A DNA stretch of 64,000 bases from Planktomarina temperata RCA23 (GTDB lineage Bacteria > Pseudomonadota > Alphaproteobacteria > Rhodobacterales > Rhodobacteraceae), in NCBI RefSeq assembly GCF_000738435.1, contig NZ_CP003984.1:1426001-1490000 (forward strand), in the 5' to 3' direction. A program made the position numbers and the translations under genes. Below are positions 7,749 to 16,669 of this stretch, piece after piece. The notes under the pieces are model-generated. The model saw only the letters and a list, made by a program, of their open reading frames with translations, searched no databases and had not been told where the DNA came from. Within the stretch, counting starts at the first letter, position 1; each line of letters starts with the position of its first letter.

Positions 7749-9512
7749 ATGTCTTCCGTTACAGAAAATTCTGAAACACTCGCACCGCGTGTCGCTAACC
7801 TGTCTTGGCGCGTGCGGATCGCTTTGTTGACAATTTTCTTGATCGCGGTCGGCACAGTCTATTTTACCAACCAATTGCTCACCGCAAGGTTTACGCAATC
7901 CACCCTGCAAAGGGCGCAGCTGCGGCTTGCGCTTTACTCGGGCAATATGGTCAGCGAGCTGCAACGCAACTCGATTGTGCCCAGACTCCTCAGCAGTGAT
8001 GCGGAGCTGGTGGGGGCGTTGAGCTCTCGAGATTATCAGCGGACCTCGCAGCGCTTGCTGTCATTTGTGGACGAGATCGGCGCGGCGGCGATTTTGCTGT
8101 TGGATTTGGATGGCCGCGTTGTGGCGGCGACAGATCGCAATCGCTTGGGTGAAATACAGCGCAATCTGCCACATTTCGTAGAGGCGGCTCGGGCCAGCGA
8201 AACGGTGTTTACCACCCATCAGATGGATGTTGGCGGGTATGATTTTGCCTATTCACGCCGCGTGGTGGCCAATAACAAAACCCTTGGCGTGATCGTGGTT
8301 GAGGTGGATTTGCGAAAGTTTCAATCGGCTTGGGCGGGGATATCTGACGCGGTGATTGTGTCGCTCCCCAATGGTCCGATTGTTTTGGCCACGGAAAAAA
8401 CTTGGATTGGCCTGCCCGAAGAGGAGGCGCTTGCGCTGCGGTCCGCGCCCAGTGCGATTGAGCGCGCCATTCGGGCCACGCAAGATTGGACAGCCCTGCC
8501 GGCGGATGCCTATGTGCAAGGGCGGGCGGTTATGCGGCGCGAATTGCGGGTGCCGTTTCGGGGTTGGACCATGGTTTTATTCACCACCTATGGCGGAATT
8601 CGCCAGAGGGTGAATGCGGTATTGGCCCTGGAGATCATGGGGTTTTCAATCCTGTTTACCTTGGCCTTTTATCAACTGTCGCGGCAAACCTTAACGCGCG
8701 CGCTGTTTTTCCAACAAGAATCTGATGACCTGCGGCAACTCAACCTGCGTTTGCAGCGAGAGATTTCAGAGCGCCAAAAGGTCGAGAAGAACCTGCAAGT
8801 GGCCGAGCAAACCCTGGCGCAGTCTTCGAAATTGGCGGCTCTGGGGGAGATGTCCGCAGCGGTCAGCCATGAGCTAAATCAGCCTTTGGCCGCCATGAAA
8901 ACCTATCTTGCGGGGGCCAAGCTGTTGCTTCAGCGCAAACGTATGGACGAGGCTTTAAGCTCTTTTCAACGGATTGACGATCTTATTGGCCGCATGAGTG
9001 CCATCACCCGGCAACTTAAATCCTATGCGCGTAAGGGCGGCGATGATTTGGTGCCTGTGGACGTGCGCGCGGCTCTCAATGGGGCTCTGGAAATTATGGA
9101 GCCGCAATTGAAATCGCGGCAAGTCTCCCTATCTACATCAGTGCCAAGCACGCCTGTTATGATTTTAGGTGACCAACTGCGTTTGGAGCAGGTCGTGGTT
9201 AATTTGCTGCGCAATGCGCTTGATGCCACTTCGATGATCGACACGCCCGAGATCGAGCTTTTGCTGATCGGCGGTGAGACAGCGACCTTGACTGTGCGGG
9301 ATAATGGGGAAGGAATTTCAGATCTCGATGACCTGTTTGAGCCGTTTTTTACCACCAAGAAGCCCGGCGATGGGGTCGGGCTTGGTTTGGCAATCTCCTC
9401 GGGGATTATTTCCGATCTTGGGGGGCGTTTGGTGGCGCGTAACAGTGACCAATCGGGCGCGGTCTTCGAGGTGACGCTGCCGATTATTGATAACTACAAC
9501 GACGAGGATTGA
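7749..9512 (+). CDS. dctB: DctB-type membrane sensor histidine kinase
   Basis: A 587-aa inner-membrane kinase resembling the C4-dicarboxylate sensor DctB. TM1 lies at about residues 24-42. A periplasmic Cache-like sensor region follows (about 45-285; DLDGRVVAATDRNRLGEIQ and FTTYGGIR are typical). TM2 is at about 290-312 and a coiled-coil linker (QLNLRLQREISERQK) at about 325-350. The HisKA phospho-acceptor is His374 in SHELNQPLAAM. The ATPase domain shows the N-box NLLRNALDAT, the G1 box DNGEG and the G2 box GVGLGLAIS. It sits two bases ahead of its response regulator. No TRAP or DctA transporter gene is adjacent, so the C4-dicarboxylate signal is inferred from family only. Confidence 0.85.
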   Translation: MSSVTENSETLAPRVANLSWRVRIALLTIFLIAVGTVYFTNQLLTARFTQSTLQRAQLRLALYSGNMVSELQRNSIVPRLLSSDAELVGALSSRDYQRTSQRLLSFVDEIGAAAILLLDLDGRVVAATDRNRLGEIQRNLPHFVEAARASETVFTTHQMDVGGYDFAYSRRVVANNKTLGVIVVEVDLRKFQSAWAGISDAVIVSLPNGPIVLATEKTWIGLPEEEALALRSAPSAIERAIRATQDWTALPADAYVQGRAVMRRELRVPFRGWTMVLFTTYGGIRQRVNAVLALEIMGFSILFTLAFYQLSRQTLTRALFFQQESDDLRQLNLRLQREISERQKVEKNLQVAEQTLAQSSKLAALGEMSAAVSHELNQPLAAMKTYLAGAKLLLQRKRMDEALSSFQRIDDLIGRMSAITRQLKSYARKGGDDLVPVDVRAALNGALEIMEPQLKSRQVSLSTSVPSTPVMILGDQLRLEQVVVNLLRNALDATSMIDTPEIELLLIGGETATLTVRDNGEGISDLDDLFEPFFTTKKPGDGVGLGLAISSGIISDLGGRLVARNSDQSGAVFEVTLPIIDNYNDED

Positions 9513-9514
9513 AC

Positions 9515-10849
9515 ATGGCCCAGGCGATGAAAATTGCAATCATAGATGATGAGCAGGATATGCGGCAATCCATCAGCCAATGGTTGGCGCTCTCTGGTTT
9601 TGAGACTGAGACCTTCGCCTCAGCAGGTGATGCGCTTAAAGGATTGAGCGCAGATTATCCAGGCATTATCGTGACAGATATCAAAATGCCCGGCATGGAC
9701 GGCATGCAATTTCTTAGGAAGGTCAAGGGCATAGACAGCAACCTTCCGGTGATTATGATCACGGGGCATGGGGATGTGCCCATGGCTGTAGAGGCCATGC
9801 GCATCGGCGCTTTCGATTTCTTGGAAAAACCCTTTAATCCCGACACAATGACCGATTTGGCCAAGAAGGCGACACGGGCGCGGCGTTTGGTGTTGGACAA
9901 TCGGCAATTGCGCCGTGAGCTTTCTTCGGGCAGCTCCATTATGGAGAAGCTCGTTGGCGCCAACGGAGTCATGGAGCGGTTGCGCGAGGATATTTTAGAT
10001 CTGGGGCAAGCGGATGGTCATGTGCTGATTGAGGGGGAAACCGGCACTGGCAAAACTTTGGTGGCCCATGCGCTGCATGCGGTGTCCGCAAGGGCCCGCA
10101 AGAAATTTATTCTCTTCTCTTGCGCGGGCGAGGAGGAGGAGACGATCATGCGGCGCCTATTTGGCCCTGCGGGCGAAGAGGATCGCCTGCCGGTCTTAGA
10201 GGCCGCAAGGGGCGGAACCCTTGTTTTGGAGGATATTGAGGCGTTGAGCCATCAGGTGCAATCGCGCTTGCTCAAAGCGATTAATGCCCAAGGGGACCCC
10301 TCTGAAACCCGCATTATCGCAATTTGCAATCTGCAAGAGCAGGGCAAGACCTGCGAAGATGTGCTGCGCCCTGATCTATATTATCGCTTGGCGAGTTTGC
10401 GCATTGAATTGCCACCTCTCCGAACGCGCGGTGAGGATATACTAACGCTCTTTACGCGCTATGTCGATCAATTTGCGGAGGAATACGGATGCGACAGCCC
10501 CAGCGTGACAGCGCAGGAGGCGGCGCAATTGCTTCAGGCTCCGTGGCCCGGCAATGTGCGTCAGTTGATCAATGTGGCCGAGCGGGCAGTGCTGCAAAGC
10601 CGCAGAGGCAATGGCACCATTGCCTCGCTCTTGATGGCAGAGGGCGATGATGATCGGCCCGTGATGACCACAGAAGGCAAGCCGCTCAAGGAATATGTCG
10701 AGGCGTTTGAACGTATGTTGATTGACAATACCATGCGCCGGCATCGGGGCTCTATCGCGAGTGTGATGGAAGAGCTCTGTCTGCCGCGCCGGACTTTGAA
10801 TGAAAAAATGGCCAAATATGGCCTCACCCGCGCGGATTATATCGGCTAA
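9515..10849 (+). CDS. dctD: DctD-type response regulator with a degenerate AAA+ domain lacking GAFTGA
   Basis: A 444-aa regulator: receiver domain (residues 8-120; phospho-acceptor Asp55 in TDIKMPGMDG; FLEKPFNPD near 105), AAA+ domain (Walker A GETGTGKT near 174) and a C-terminal Fis-type HTH (RHRGSIASVMEELCLPRR). The segment between LFG and ARGGTL is about eight residues shorter than in classic DctD and contains no GAFTGA sigma-54 loop. The Walker B pair reads ED (LVLEDIE) rather than DE. It therefore probably does not activate sigma-54 promoters; NtrC of Rhodobacter capsulatus is a known precedent for a GAFTGA-less regulator. I chose ATG 9515; TTG 9509 would overlap dctB. Confidence 0.85.
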   Translation: MAQAMKIAIIDDEQDMRQSISQWLALSGFETETFASAGDALKGLSADYPGIIVTDIKMPGMDGMQFLRKVKGIDSNLPVIMITGHGDVPMAVEAMRIGAFDFLEKPFNPDTMTDLAKKATRARRLVLDNRQLRRELSSGSSIMEKLVGANGVMERLREDILDLGQADGHVLIEGETGTGKTLVAHALHAVSARARKKFILFSCAGEEEETIMRRLFGPAGEEDRLPVLEAARGGTLVLEDIEALSHQVQSRLLKAINAQGDPSETRIIAICNLQEQGKTCEDVLRPDLYYRLASLRIELPPLRTRGEDILTLFTRYVDQFAEEYGCDSPSVTAQEAAQLLQAPWPGNVRQLINVAERAVLQSRRGNGTIASLLMAEGDDDRPVMTTEGKPLKEYVEAFERMLIDNTMRRHRGSIASVMEELCLPRRTLNEKMAKYGLTRADYIG

Positions 10850-11339
10850 AATCCGCGCGGCGGACCGGGCAGGGCGTTGGGCGCTGTTTTGTGAGGAAAT
10901 CAGCGAATTGTCCCGCCGGTCCAATCTGCAAAGCGCCGCTGCTTGCAAGAGATTGCGCCGGCAAGTGCATTTAGCCATTGTCTTCCCCCCCGCTTGCCCT
11001 TTACACTCCACTTAGCTCTACGGTTGTAAGATACCCTGGGCGAATGGTTTTTTTCGCAGTCTGTTGCGCGTTATAAAATGCGCGGGGGTGCGACGGAAAA
11101 TGGCTCTGACGAGCCACGAGAGATGACCCAAGTTTTCAGATTTGATCGAAGACAAGGGCAGTTAACAGGCAGGAGAAATTCTGTCACAGAAAGCAACGCG
11201 ATGACACAGGCGCAGGCTATAACATTGGATGAAGGCAGGCCTTTGAGCCGCCCCCATGTTGCGTGCATCGCCCTTAATAGACATCCCTTCGGTTTTGGCT
11301 TCCTTTCAGGGGGCCTGCTGAGTGATGCAAGTGGATATA
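10850..11339. other. 490-bp intergenic region and probable long rne leader
   Basis: No convincing gene. A TATAAA/TAAAAT box at 11072-11079 could be the -10 element of the rne promoter, although the upstream -35 is poor. Downstream lie a perfect six-base-pair hairpin TGGCTC/GAGCCA (11101-11116, loop TGAC) and the palindrome TTCTGTCACAGAA (11179-11191). If the promoter is right, the leader is about 250 bases. RNase E mRNAs in other bacteria carry structured 5' leaders used for autoregulation, so that is a reasonable role; it is inference. Confidence 0.4.
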
Positions 11340-14108
11340 ATGGCAAAAAAGATGCTTATCGATGCCACGCACGCGGAAGAAACCCGTGTTGTCGTGGTCG
11401 ACGGAAACAAAGTTGAGGAATTTGACTTTGAATCACAAAACAAACGACAAATAGCTGGCAACATATATTTGGCAAAAGTAACGCGGGTTGAACCCTCGTT
11501 GCAGGCCGCCTTTGTTGACTATGGCGGAAATCGCCACGGCTTTTTGGCCTTCTCTGAAATCCATCCGGATTACTATCAGATCCCAGTTGCGGATCGTGAA
11601 GCGCTCATGGCGGAAGAAAAAGCCTATGCGGAAGCCATGGCGGCGGAAGCTGAGCAGGAAGCGCAAAAACCCAAACGCACGCGAAAACGCCGGGCAAAAC
11701 CCGCCGCGCAGCACAGCGCGGACCCCATTGAAACGCGGGATGTGGCCGCGGTTGATGGGGTGGTTGATGGGATGGAGACCATTGATCTGTCTGCGGATGA
11801 AGAGGGGCAGGCTGCCGCTCCTTTGCTCGAGGACAATCTGTCTGAGGCTGCCCCAGATGCCGAAGACGCCAATGAAACAGCAGAAGTTGCACCAGAGTCT
11901 GAGCCTGCATCTGCGGGCTCTGAAGAGGTGGTTGAGCCAGAGGCGGCGCTGGACACTGCGGAGGATCCCGATCAAGAAGATGAAGATCAGGCCGATGACG
12001 GGATCGAATCTGTCGCCCAAGAAGATGACAGCGAAGATGTGCGCCCGGTGCGCAAGCCGCGTCCAAGGCGTTATAAGATCCAAGAAGTGATCAAAGTGCG
12101 CCAAATCATGTTGATCCAAGTGGTCAAAGAAGAGCGCGGCAACAAAGGCGCCGCTTTGACGACATATCTGTCGCTCGCGGGGCGCTATTGCGTTTTGATG
12201 CCAAATACTGCGCGCGGCGGCGGAATAAGCCGCAAAATTACCAATGCAGCTGACCGCAAGAAGTTGAAAGAAATCGCCACCACAATCGTTGTGCCCGAAG
12301 GGGCCGGTCTGATTGTGCGGACCGCTGGTGCGAAACGCACGAAGACGGAAATCAAACGCGATTATGAATATCTGCAACGTATGTGGGAACAAATTCGTGA
12401 GCTTACCCTGAAGTCTTCCGCTCCGTCGGCGATTTATGAAGAGGGCGACCTGATCAAACGCTCGATTCGCGACCTTTACAACCGCGATATTGACGAGGTG
12501 TTGGTGGAAGGTGCGGCGGGCTATCGCAACGCCAAAGACACCATGAAAATGATCATGCCGTCCCATGCCAAAAACGTGAAGCATTACATGGATTCAATGC
12601 CACTTTTTGCGCGTTTTCAGGTCGAAACCTTTATGGATGGGATGTTTAACCCCACGGTTCAGCTGAAATCTGGCGGCTATCTGGTCATCGGCATCACTGA
12701 AGCTTTGGTGGCCATTGATGTCAACTCCGGCCGTGCGACCAAAGAAGGCAGCATTGAGCAGACCGCTTTGAACACCAATCTGGAGGCTGCCGAAGAGGTG
12801 GCGCGCCAATTGCGCTTGCGCGATTTGGCCGGGTTGATCGTGATTGATTTCATCGACATGGATGAACGCCGCAACAATATCGCCGTTGAAAAACGCATGA
12901 AAGATAAGCTGCAATCTGATCGTGCGCGCATTCAGGTGGGCCGGATCAGCGGCTTTGGATTGATGGAAATGAGCCGCCAGCGTTTGCGTCCGGGCATGTT
13001 GGAAGCCAGCACGCAGCCCTGCGCCCATTGCCACGGCACCGGCTTGATCCGCTCGCAGGACAGTCTGGGTCTGACCATTCTGCGTGAGCTGGAAGAAGAG
13101 GGTGGGCGTGCCCGCTCCAAAGAAGTGTTGATCAAAGCGCCGATCAGCATTGCCAATTTCTTGATCAACCAAAAGCGCGAGCATATCAGTCAGATTGAGC
13201 AACGCCATGGGATGGCCGTGCGTATTGAAGCTGATCCTTTCTTGATCAGCCCAGATTATACGATTGAGAAATTCAAAACGGCCACGCGCATTGTTCCAGC
13301 GAACTCCACGACCGTGAGCTCGGTTGATTTTGCCTTGATGGAAGAAATTGATGAGCAAGGTCAAGAGGATGATCAGGCTGATGTGATTGAGGCTGTTGAG
13401 ACCCCAGAGGACGGGGATGCTCCGAAGAAGCGGCGGCGTCGTCGTCGGCGGCGGCGGGGCGGCAGCGATGCCTTATCCGGTGATCAGAGCCAAGAGGACG
13501 GATCGCAAGATGAGGCCTCGCCCGACGCGCCTGCTGTTGAAAGTGACGGCGAAGGGGACAAGCCAAAACGCCGTCGCCGTACGCGCGGCGGGGCGAAAGC
13601 CAAGCCGGTAGAGGAAAACCCGCAGGATCGTTCGGAAGAGCTTTCTGAGGCGGGCGAGGTCGCTGTTGCAGCCCCGCCGGAGCCTGTTGCGGATGCTCAG
13701 GATGTTGCGGTTGTGGCTGAGGCGGCGCCCGCCGAGAAACCCAAACGCGTGCGCAAACCGCGTAAGACCAAAGCCCAGCGTGAGGCTGAAGAGGCCGCGG
13801 CCGCGCAAACCACAGCCCCTATAGCTGCGGTTGAAGAGGCGGTTGTGGCAGAAGAGGCGGCGCCAGAGGTTGCGGTTGAAAAACCTGCAGCCAAACCCAA
13901 GCGCGTGCGCAAGCCGGCAGCTAAAAAGGCGGTGGCCGTCGAGGAGACCCCGGCGGATGCGCCAGCGCCAGAAGCTGTTGAACCGTCTCCGGTCCCCGAA
14001 GCGGTCGCAGCGCCTGTTGCGCAGGCAGACCCGGCGCCATTGGCCGCCGAACCTGAGCCAGAGAAACCGGCCGCGCCCAAAAAACGCGGTTGGTGGTCAC
14101 GCGGCTAA
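11340..14108 (+). CDS. rne: Ribonuclease E (alphaproteobacterial type, S1 domain with acidic insertion)
   Basis: The main endoribonuclease and scaffold of the RNA degradosome. 922 aa. The N-terminus MAKKMLIDATHAEETRVVV and S1 core (NIYLAKVTRVEPSLQAAFVDYG) are interrupted at about residues 90-240 by a Glu/Asp/Ala-rich insertion, then resume at YKIQEVIKVRQ. Catalytic Asp460 (AIDVNSG) and Asp503 (VIDFIDM) are 43 residues apart, as in E. coli (303/346). The Zn-link is CAHCHGTG near 560. The C-terminal 230 residues are disordered, with basic clusters (KKRRRRRRRRR, KPKRVRKP twice) that probably bind RNA and partners. GTG 11322 and ATG 11325 are alternative starts in frame; 11340 matches the family N-terminus. 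Confidence 0.96.
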   Translation: MAKKMLIDATHAEETRVVVVDGNKVEEFDFESQNKRQIAGNIYLAKVTRVEPSLQAAFVDYGGNRHGFLAFSEIHPDYYQIPVADREALMAEEKAYAEAMAAEAEQEAQKPKRTRKRRAKPAAQHSADPIETRDVAAVDGVVDGMETIDLSADEEGQAAAPLLEDNLSEAAPDAEDANETAEVAPESEPASAGSEEVVEPEAALDTAEDPDQEDEDQADDGIESVAQEDDSEDVRPVRKPRPRRYKIQEVIKVRQIMLIQVVKEERGNKGAALTTYLSLAGRYCVLMPNTARGGGISRKITNAADRKKLKEIATTIVVPEGAGLIVRTAGAKRTKTEIKRDYEYLQRMWEQIRELTLKSSAPSAIYEEGDLIKRSIRDLYNRDIDEVLVEGAAGYRNAKDTMKMIMPSHAKNVKHYMDSMPLFARFQVETFMDGMFNPTVQLKSGGYLVIGITEALVAIDVNSGRATKEGSIEQTALNTNLEAAEEVARQLRLRDLAGLIVIDFIDMDERRNNIAVEKRMKDKLQSDRARIQVGRISGFGLMEMSRQRLRPGMLEASTQPCAHCHGTGLIRSQDSLGLTILRELEEEGGRARSKEVLIKAPISIANFLINQKREHISQIEQRHGMAVRIEADPFLISPDYTIEKFKTATRIVPANSTTVSSVDFALMEEIDEQGQEDDQADVIEAVETPEDGDAPKKRRRRRRRRRGGSDALSGDQSQEDGSQDEASPDAPAVESDGEGDKPKRRRRTRGGAKAKPVEENPQDRSEELSEAGEVAVAAPPEPVADAQDVAVVAEAAPAEKPKRVRKPRKTKAQREAEEAAAAQTTAPIAAVEEAVVAEEAAPEVAVEKPAAKPKRVRKPAAKKAVAVEETPADAPAPEAVEPSPVPEAVAAPVAQADPAPLAAEPEPEKPAAPKKRGWWSRG

Positions 14109-14123
14109 AGATCTTACAACGAC

Positions 14124-14153
14124 AAAGGGGCTCCGCAATTGCGGGGCTCTTTT
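14124..14153 (+). terminator. Rho-independent terminator of rne
   Basis: Fifteen bases before and fifteen after the centre can pair, three of them as G-U wobbles, around CCGCAATTGCGG, ending in CTTTT. It starts 15 bases after the rne stop. The reverse complement also has an A/T-rich flank and could end the convergent tusA-like transcript. Confidence 0.85.
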
Positions 14154-14177
14154 GCGTTCAAAGGGTGAAATTCAAGC

Positions 14178-14411
14178 CTATCCGCCGCTTTTTCGTATGA
14201 AAAATCGCAGTTCTGCGCCTTCGCTATCTTGCGATATCAGTCTGTGCCCCGCCTCAGCGCAGAAATGCGGCACATCAACGATGGCGGCCGGGTCATCGGC
14301 CCGCATGAGTAAAACAGCGCCCTCAGGCATTGCCATCAAGCGTTTGCGGGCTTTGAGCACCGGTAAGGGGCATAATAGCCCAATGGCATCCAATTCTTCG
14401 TCCCAAGTCAT
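14178..14411 (-). CDS. TusA-family sulfurtransferase
   Basis: A 77-aa SirA/TusA-like cytosolic protein. The persulfide Cys sits in the hallmark GLLCPLPVLKARKRL (CPxP, about residue 14), followed by DDPAAIVDVPHFC and a C-terminal RFFIRKSGG. TusA proteins carry sulfur for tRNA 2-thiouridine, molybdopterin or dissimilatory sulfur pathways. The exact acceptor cannot be told from context. Convergent with rne, from which it is separated by a terminator. Ribosome site AGGGCG precedes ATG 14411. Confidence 0.88.
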   Translation of the reverse strand: MTWDEELDAIGLLCPLPVLKARKRLMAMPEGAVLLMRADDPAAIVDVPHFCAEAGHRLISQDSEGAELRFFIRKSGG

Positions 14412-14614
14412 CGCAGCGCCCTATTGTCGATCATTGCACTCTTAAGCCCACTCCATGCCGTAAAATTTTCGCGCGCGCCAGAGGCAGAGATGCGATTTCA
14501 TCGGTTGCAGGGCATGGTGCGACGCGCGGCGCGGGTAGCTTGATGTGACAAACTTACAGATGACGCCAGCGCTGAGATAGCCTATGACAGTTTAAGACAG
14601 GAAAGGCCGCTGTA

Positions 14615-15367
14615 ATGTTGGGAATTGATCTATGGGATGCCGGGCTGATGCCGGCCATGTTTGTGGCGCTGCTCGGCGGGTTGATCAGCTTTGCCAGCCC
14701 CTGTGTTTTGCCCATCGTTCCGCCCTATTTGGCCTATATGGGCGGGGTGAGCATGGATGATATGAGCGCTACCGCACAGGCCCGTCGGCGTGTGGTTTTG
14801 GCCGCCCTGTTTTTTGTTTTGGGCCTGTCCACTGTGTTCATCCTACTGGGGTTTACCGCCTCAAGTTTTGGCCGCCTGTTTTTGTCCAATCAAGATTGGT
14901 TTGTCAGCGGCGCTGGCATTTTGGTGATGGTGTTCGGCGCGCATTTCCTGGGCGTGATCCGCATCGGAATTTTGGACCGCGAAGCGCGGATTGAGGGGGG
15001 GGACCGCGGTGGTTCGGCCTTTGGTGCCTATATTTTGGGGCTGGCCTTCGCCTTTGGCTGGACGCCTTGTTTGGGTCCTATTCTGGGCACAATCCTCGCA
15101 CTTGCCGCCGATACGGCCAATCCCGCCAAAGGGGTCATCCTGCTCGCCACCTATGCGGCGGGCCTTGGGATGCCCTTTGTGCTGGTGGCGGTGTTCTTCC
15201 CGTCTCTCAAAGGTCTAATGGCTTGGATGAAACGCCATATGATGCGGATCGAACGGATCATGGGTTTGCTGCTCTGGACCGTTGGATTGATCATGGTCAC
15301 GGGGCAGTTTACCCAGTTCAGCTGGTGGATTTTGGAGCAATTTCCCGCCCTTTCAACCTTGGGGTGA
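14615..15367 (+). CDS. ccdA: CcdA-type cytochrome c biogenesis / thiol-transfer membrane protein
   Basis: A 250-aa polytopic inner-membrane protein that passes reducing equivalents from cytosolic thioredoxin to periplasmic thiol proteins such as the cytochrome c maturation apparatus. Six hydrophobic segments are visible. The two redox cysteines are in SFASPCVLPIVPPYL (TM1, about residue 30) and FGWTPCLGPILG (about residue 152), the paired motifs of the DsbD/CcdA family. The 203-base upstream gap holds no recognisable element apart from the expected promoter zone. The TusA-like gene diverges from it. Confidence 0.93.
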   Translation: MLGIDLWDAGLMPAMFVALLGGLISFASPCVLPIVPPYLAYMGGVSMDDMSATAQARRRVVLAALFFVLGLSTVFILLGFTASSFGRLFLSNQDWFVSGAGILVMVFGAHFLGVIRIGILDREARIEGGDRGGSAFGAYILGLAFAFGWTPCLGPILGTILALAADTANPAKGVILLATYAAGLGMPFVLVAVFFPSLKGLMAWMKRHMMRIERIMGLLLWTVGLIMVTGQFTQFSWWILEQFPALSTLG

Positions 15368-15447
15368 TGAATGAGCTGGGACCGGCTGTGCCGGGCTGTG
15401 ATGCTTTGACTGTATAAAGAGATTTAATTCTTGATCGGCATAGGTTA

Positions 15448-15473
15448 GGAGACCTTTATATTTTGAGGTCTCC
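15448..15473 (+). promoter_or_regulatory. Stem-loop that would mask the ribosome binding site of the hydrolase-P450 operon
   Basis: A perfect eight-base-pair stem GGAGACCT/AGGTCTCC with a ten-base AT-rich loop ends three bases before ATG 15476. The GAGG seven bases before the start codon, which should be the Shine-Dalgarno, is in the 3' arm and would be paired. Such placement suggests translational control by melting, a protein or a small RNA. Which one is unknown. Confidence 0.55.
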
Positions 15474-15475
15474 CC

Positions 15476-16669
15476 ATGGGACAGAGTTTTAAACGGAAAG
15501 TATTTTATATTCCCGGGTATGATCCAATTCATCCCCGAAGGTATCGTGAGCTTTATAGGAGAGAGGCTGCGGCACAGGCTGCCATCAGCGGCTATGACAT
15601 CCATCTCAGCGCAAAAACTGGCCCGGGGGGCTATGGCTGGTTTGTGGACAGTGAGATTGACGGCAGATCAACACGCGCGGAATTCGAAGTCATGCTTTGG
15701 TCCGATCTTGTTCGTGCCTCCATGAACAGTGGCATTCTGGCGACCTATTGGCAGATGGTGCGCACCGCTTATATCTATATCATGAGCGGCGCGCTGTGGC
15801 GACTTATGCAGCTGCGCAAAGGGCCGGTGATCGCTGCCCTCTATCCAGTGGTGATGTTGATCGGGCAGGCGGCTGTGGCTGTGGCTCTGGCCTATGCGGC
15901 GGGGGCGGCGTTGAGCCTGTGGCATCCCGGCCTTTTCTGGCTTGGGCTCGTGGTGATCCCTTGGGTCCTGATGGGGTTTCGCCGCTATGACAATCGGTTT
16001 TTTGCCTATTATTTGATGCATGATTACGCCTATTCGGCCGCGGCCCGCGGGGCCAATCCGTCCGAATTGGAGGCTCGATTGGCGCAATTTGCAACGCGCG
16101 TGGTGGCGGCGCTGCGCAGCGATGTGGACGAGGTGTTGCTGGTCGGCCATTCCTCCGGGGCGCATTTGGCCATCTCGCTCTTGGCGGATATCGAGCGCAG
16201 TGGCGCGCATCAAACCGGCGGCCCGGCCCTGTCTTTTTTGAGCCTGGGGCAGGTGGTGCCGATGGTGTCTTTTCTGCCTAACGCCCACCGCTTGCGTCGT
16301 GATTTGAGGCATATGAGCGGGCAGAGGCAAATGACCTGGGTTGATGTCACCGCGCCGGGTGATGGCTGTACCTTCGCGCTTTGTGATCCGGTGGCTGTCA
16401 CTGGTGTGGCCCCGCCGGATCAAAAATGGCCTCTCGTGCTGTCGGCAGCTTTTAGCCAGACCTTATCTGCTGAAAAATGGCGGGCGTTGAAACGGCGGTT
16501 TTTCCGGCTGCATTTTCAATATATCTGCGCATTTGATCGTCCCGCAGATTATGACTATTTCCAAATAACTGCTGGCCCTTTGACGCTTGGCGCGCGCTAT
16601 AAAGATCGTGCGCCCTCTCCTGGAAAAGTCACCCGTGCGGTGTCAAAATACAGGCAGACCTGCCCATGA
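15476..16669 (+). CDS. Membrane-associated alpha/beta hydrolase of unknown substrate
   Basis: A 397-aa protein. The N-terminus has a KVFYIPGYDP strand-loop typical of an alpha/beta hydrolase oxyanion region. Two or more hydrophobic segments lie at about residues 120-165 (ALYPVVMLIGQAAVAVALAY, FWLGLVVIPWVLMGF). The nucleophile elbow GHSSGAH is at about residue 223, and a candidate acid Asp lies in DVTAPGDGC or CDPVAV. It ends by overlapping the P450 start by four bases, so the two are made together. A lipase or esterase working on a membrane lipid is a reasonable reading, but no substrate can be assigned. Confidence 0.75.
   Translation: MGQSFKRKVFYIPGYDPIHPRRYRELYRREAAAQAAISGYDIHLSAKTGPGGYGWFVDSEIDGRSTRAEFEVMLWSDLVRASMNSGILATYWQMVRTAYIYIMSGALWRLMQLRKGPVIAALYPVVMLIGQAAVAVALAYAAGAALSLWHPGLFWLGLVVIPWVLMGFRRYDNRFFAYYLMHDYAYSAAARGANPSELEARLAQFATRVVAALRSDVDEVLLVGHSSGAHLAISLLADIERSGAHQTGGPALSFLSLGQVVPMVSFLPNAHRLRRDLRHMSGQRQMTWVDVTAPGDGCTFALCDPVAVTGVAPPDQKWPLVLSAAFSQTLSAEKWRALKRRFFRLHFQYICAFDRPADYDYFQITAGPLTLGARYKDRAPSPGKVTRAVSKYRQTCP

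Noticed and set aside
11433-12584. A 383-residue minus-strand frame inside rne
   Set aside because: It covers the S1 insertion and core of RNase E, is made of Phe/His/Arg-rich low-complexity residues, and has no family match I can see.
13400-14100. Repeated short words in the rne 3' end that resemble a repeat array
   Set aside because: They come from repeated basic and Ala/Pro codons (KPKRVRKP and similar) in a disordered tail, with no regular spacer; not CRISPR.
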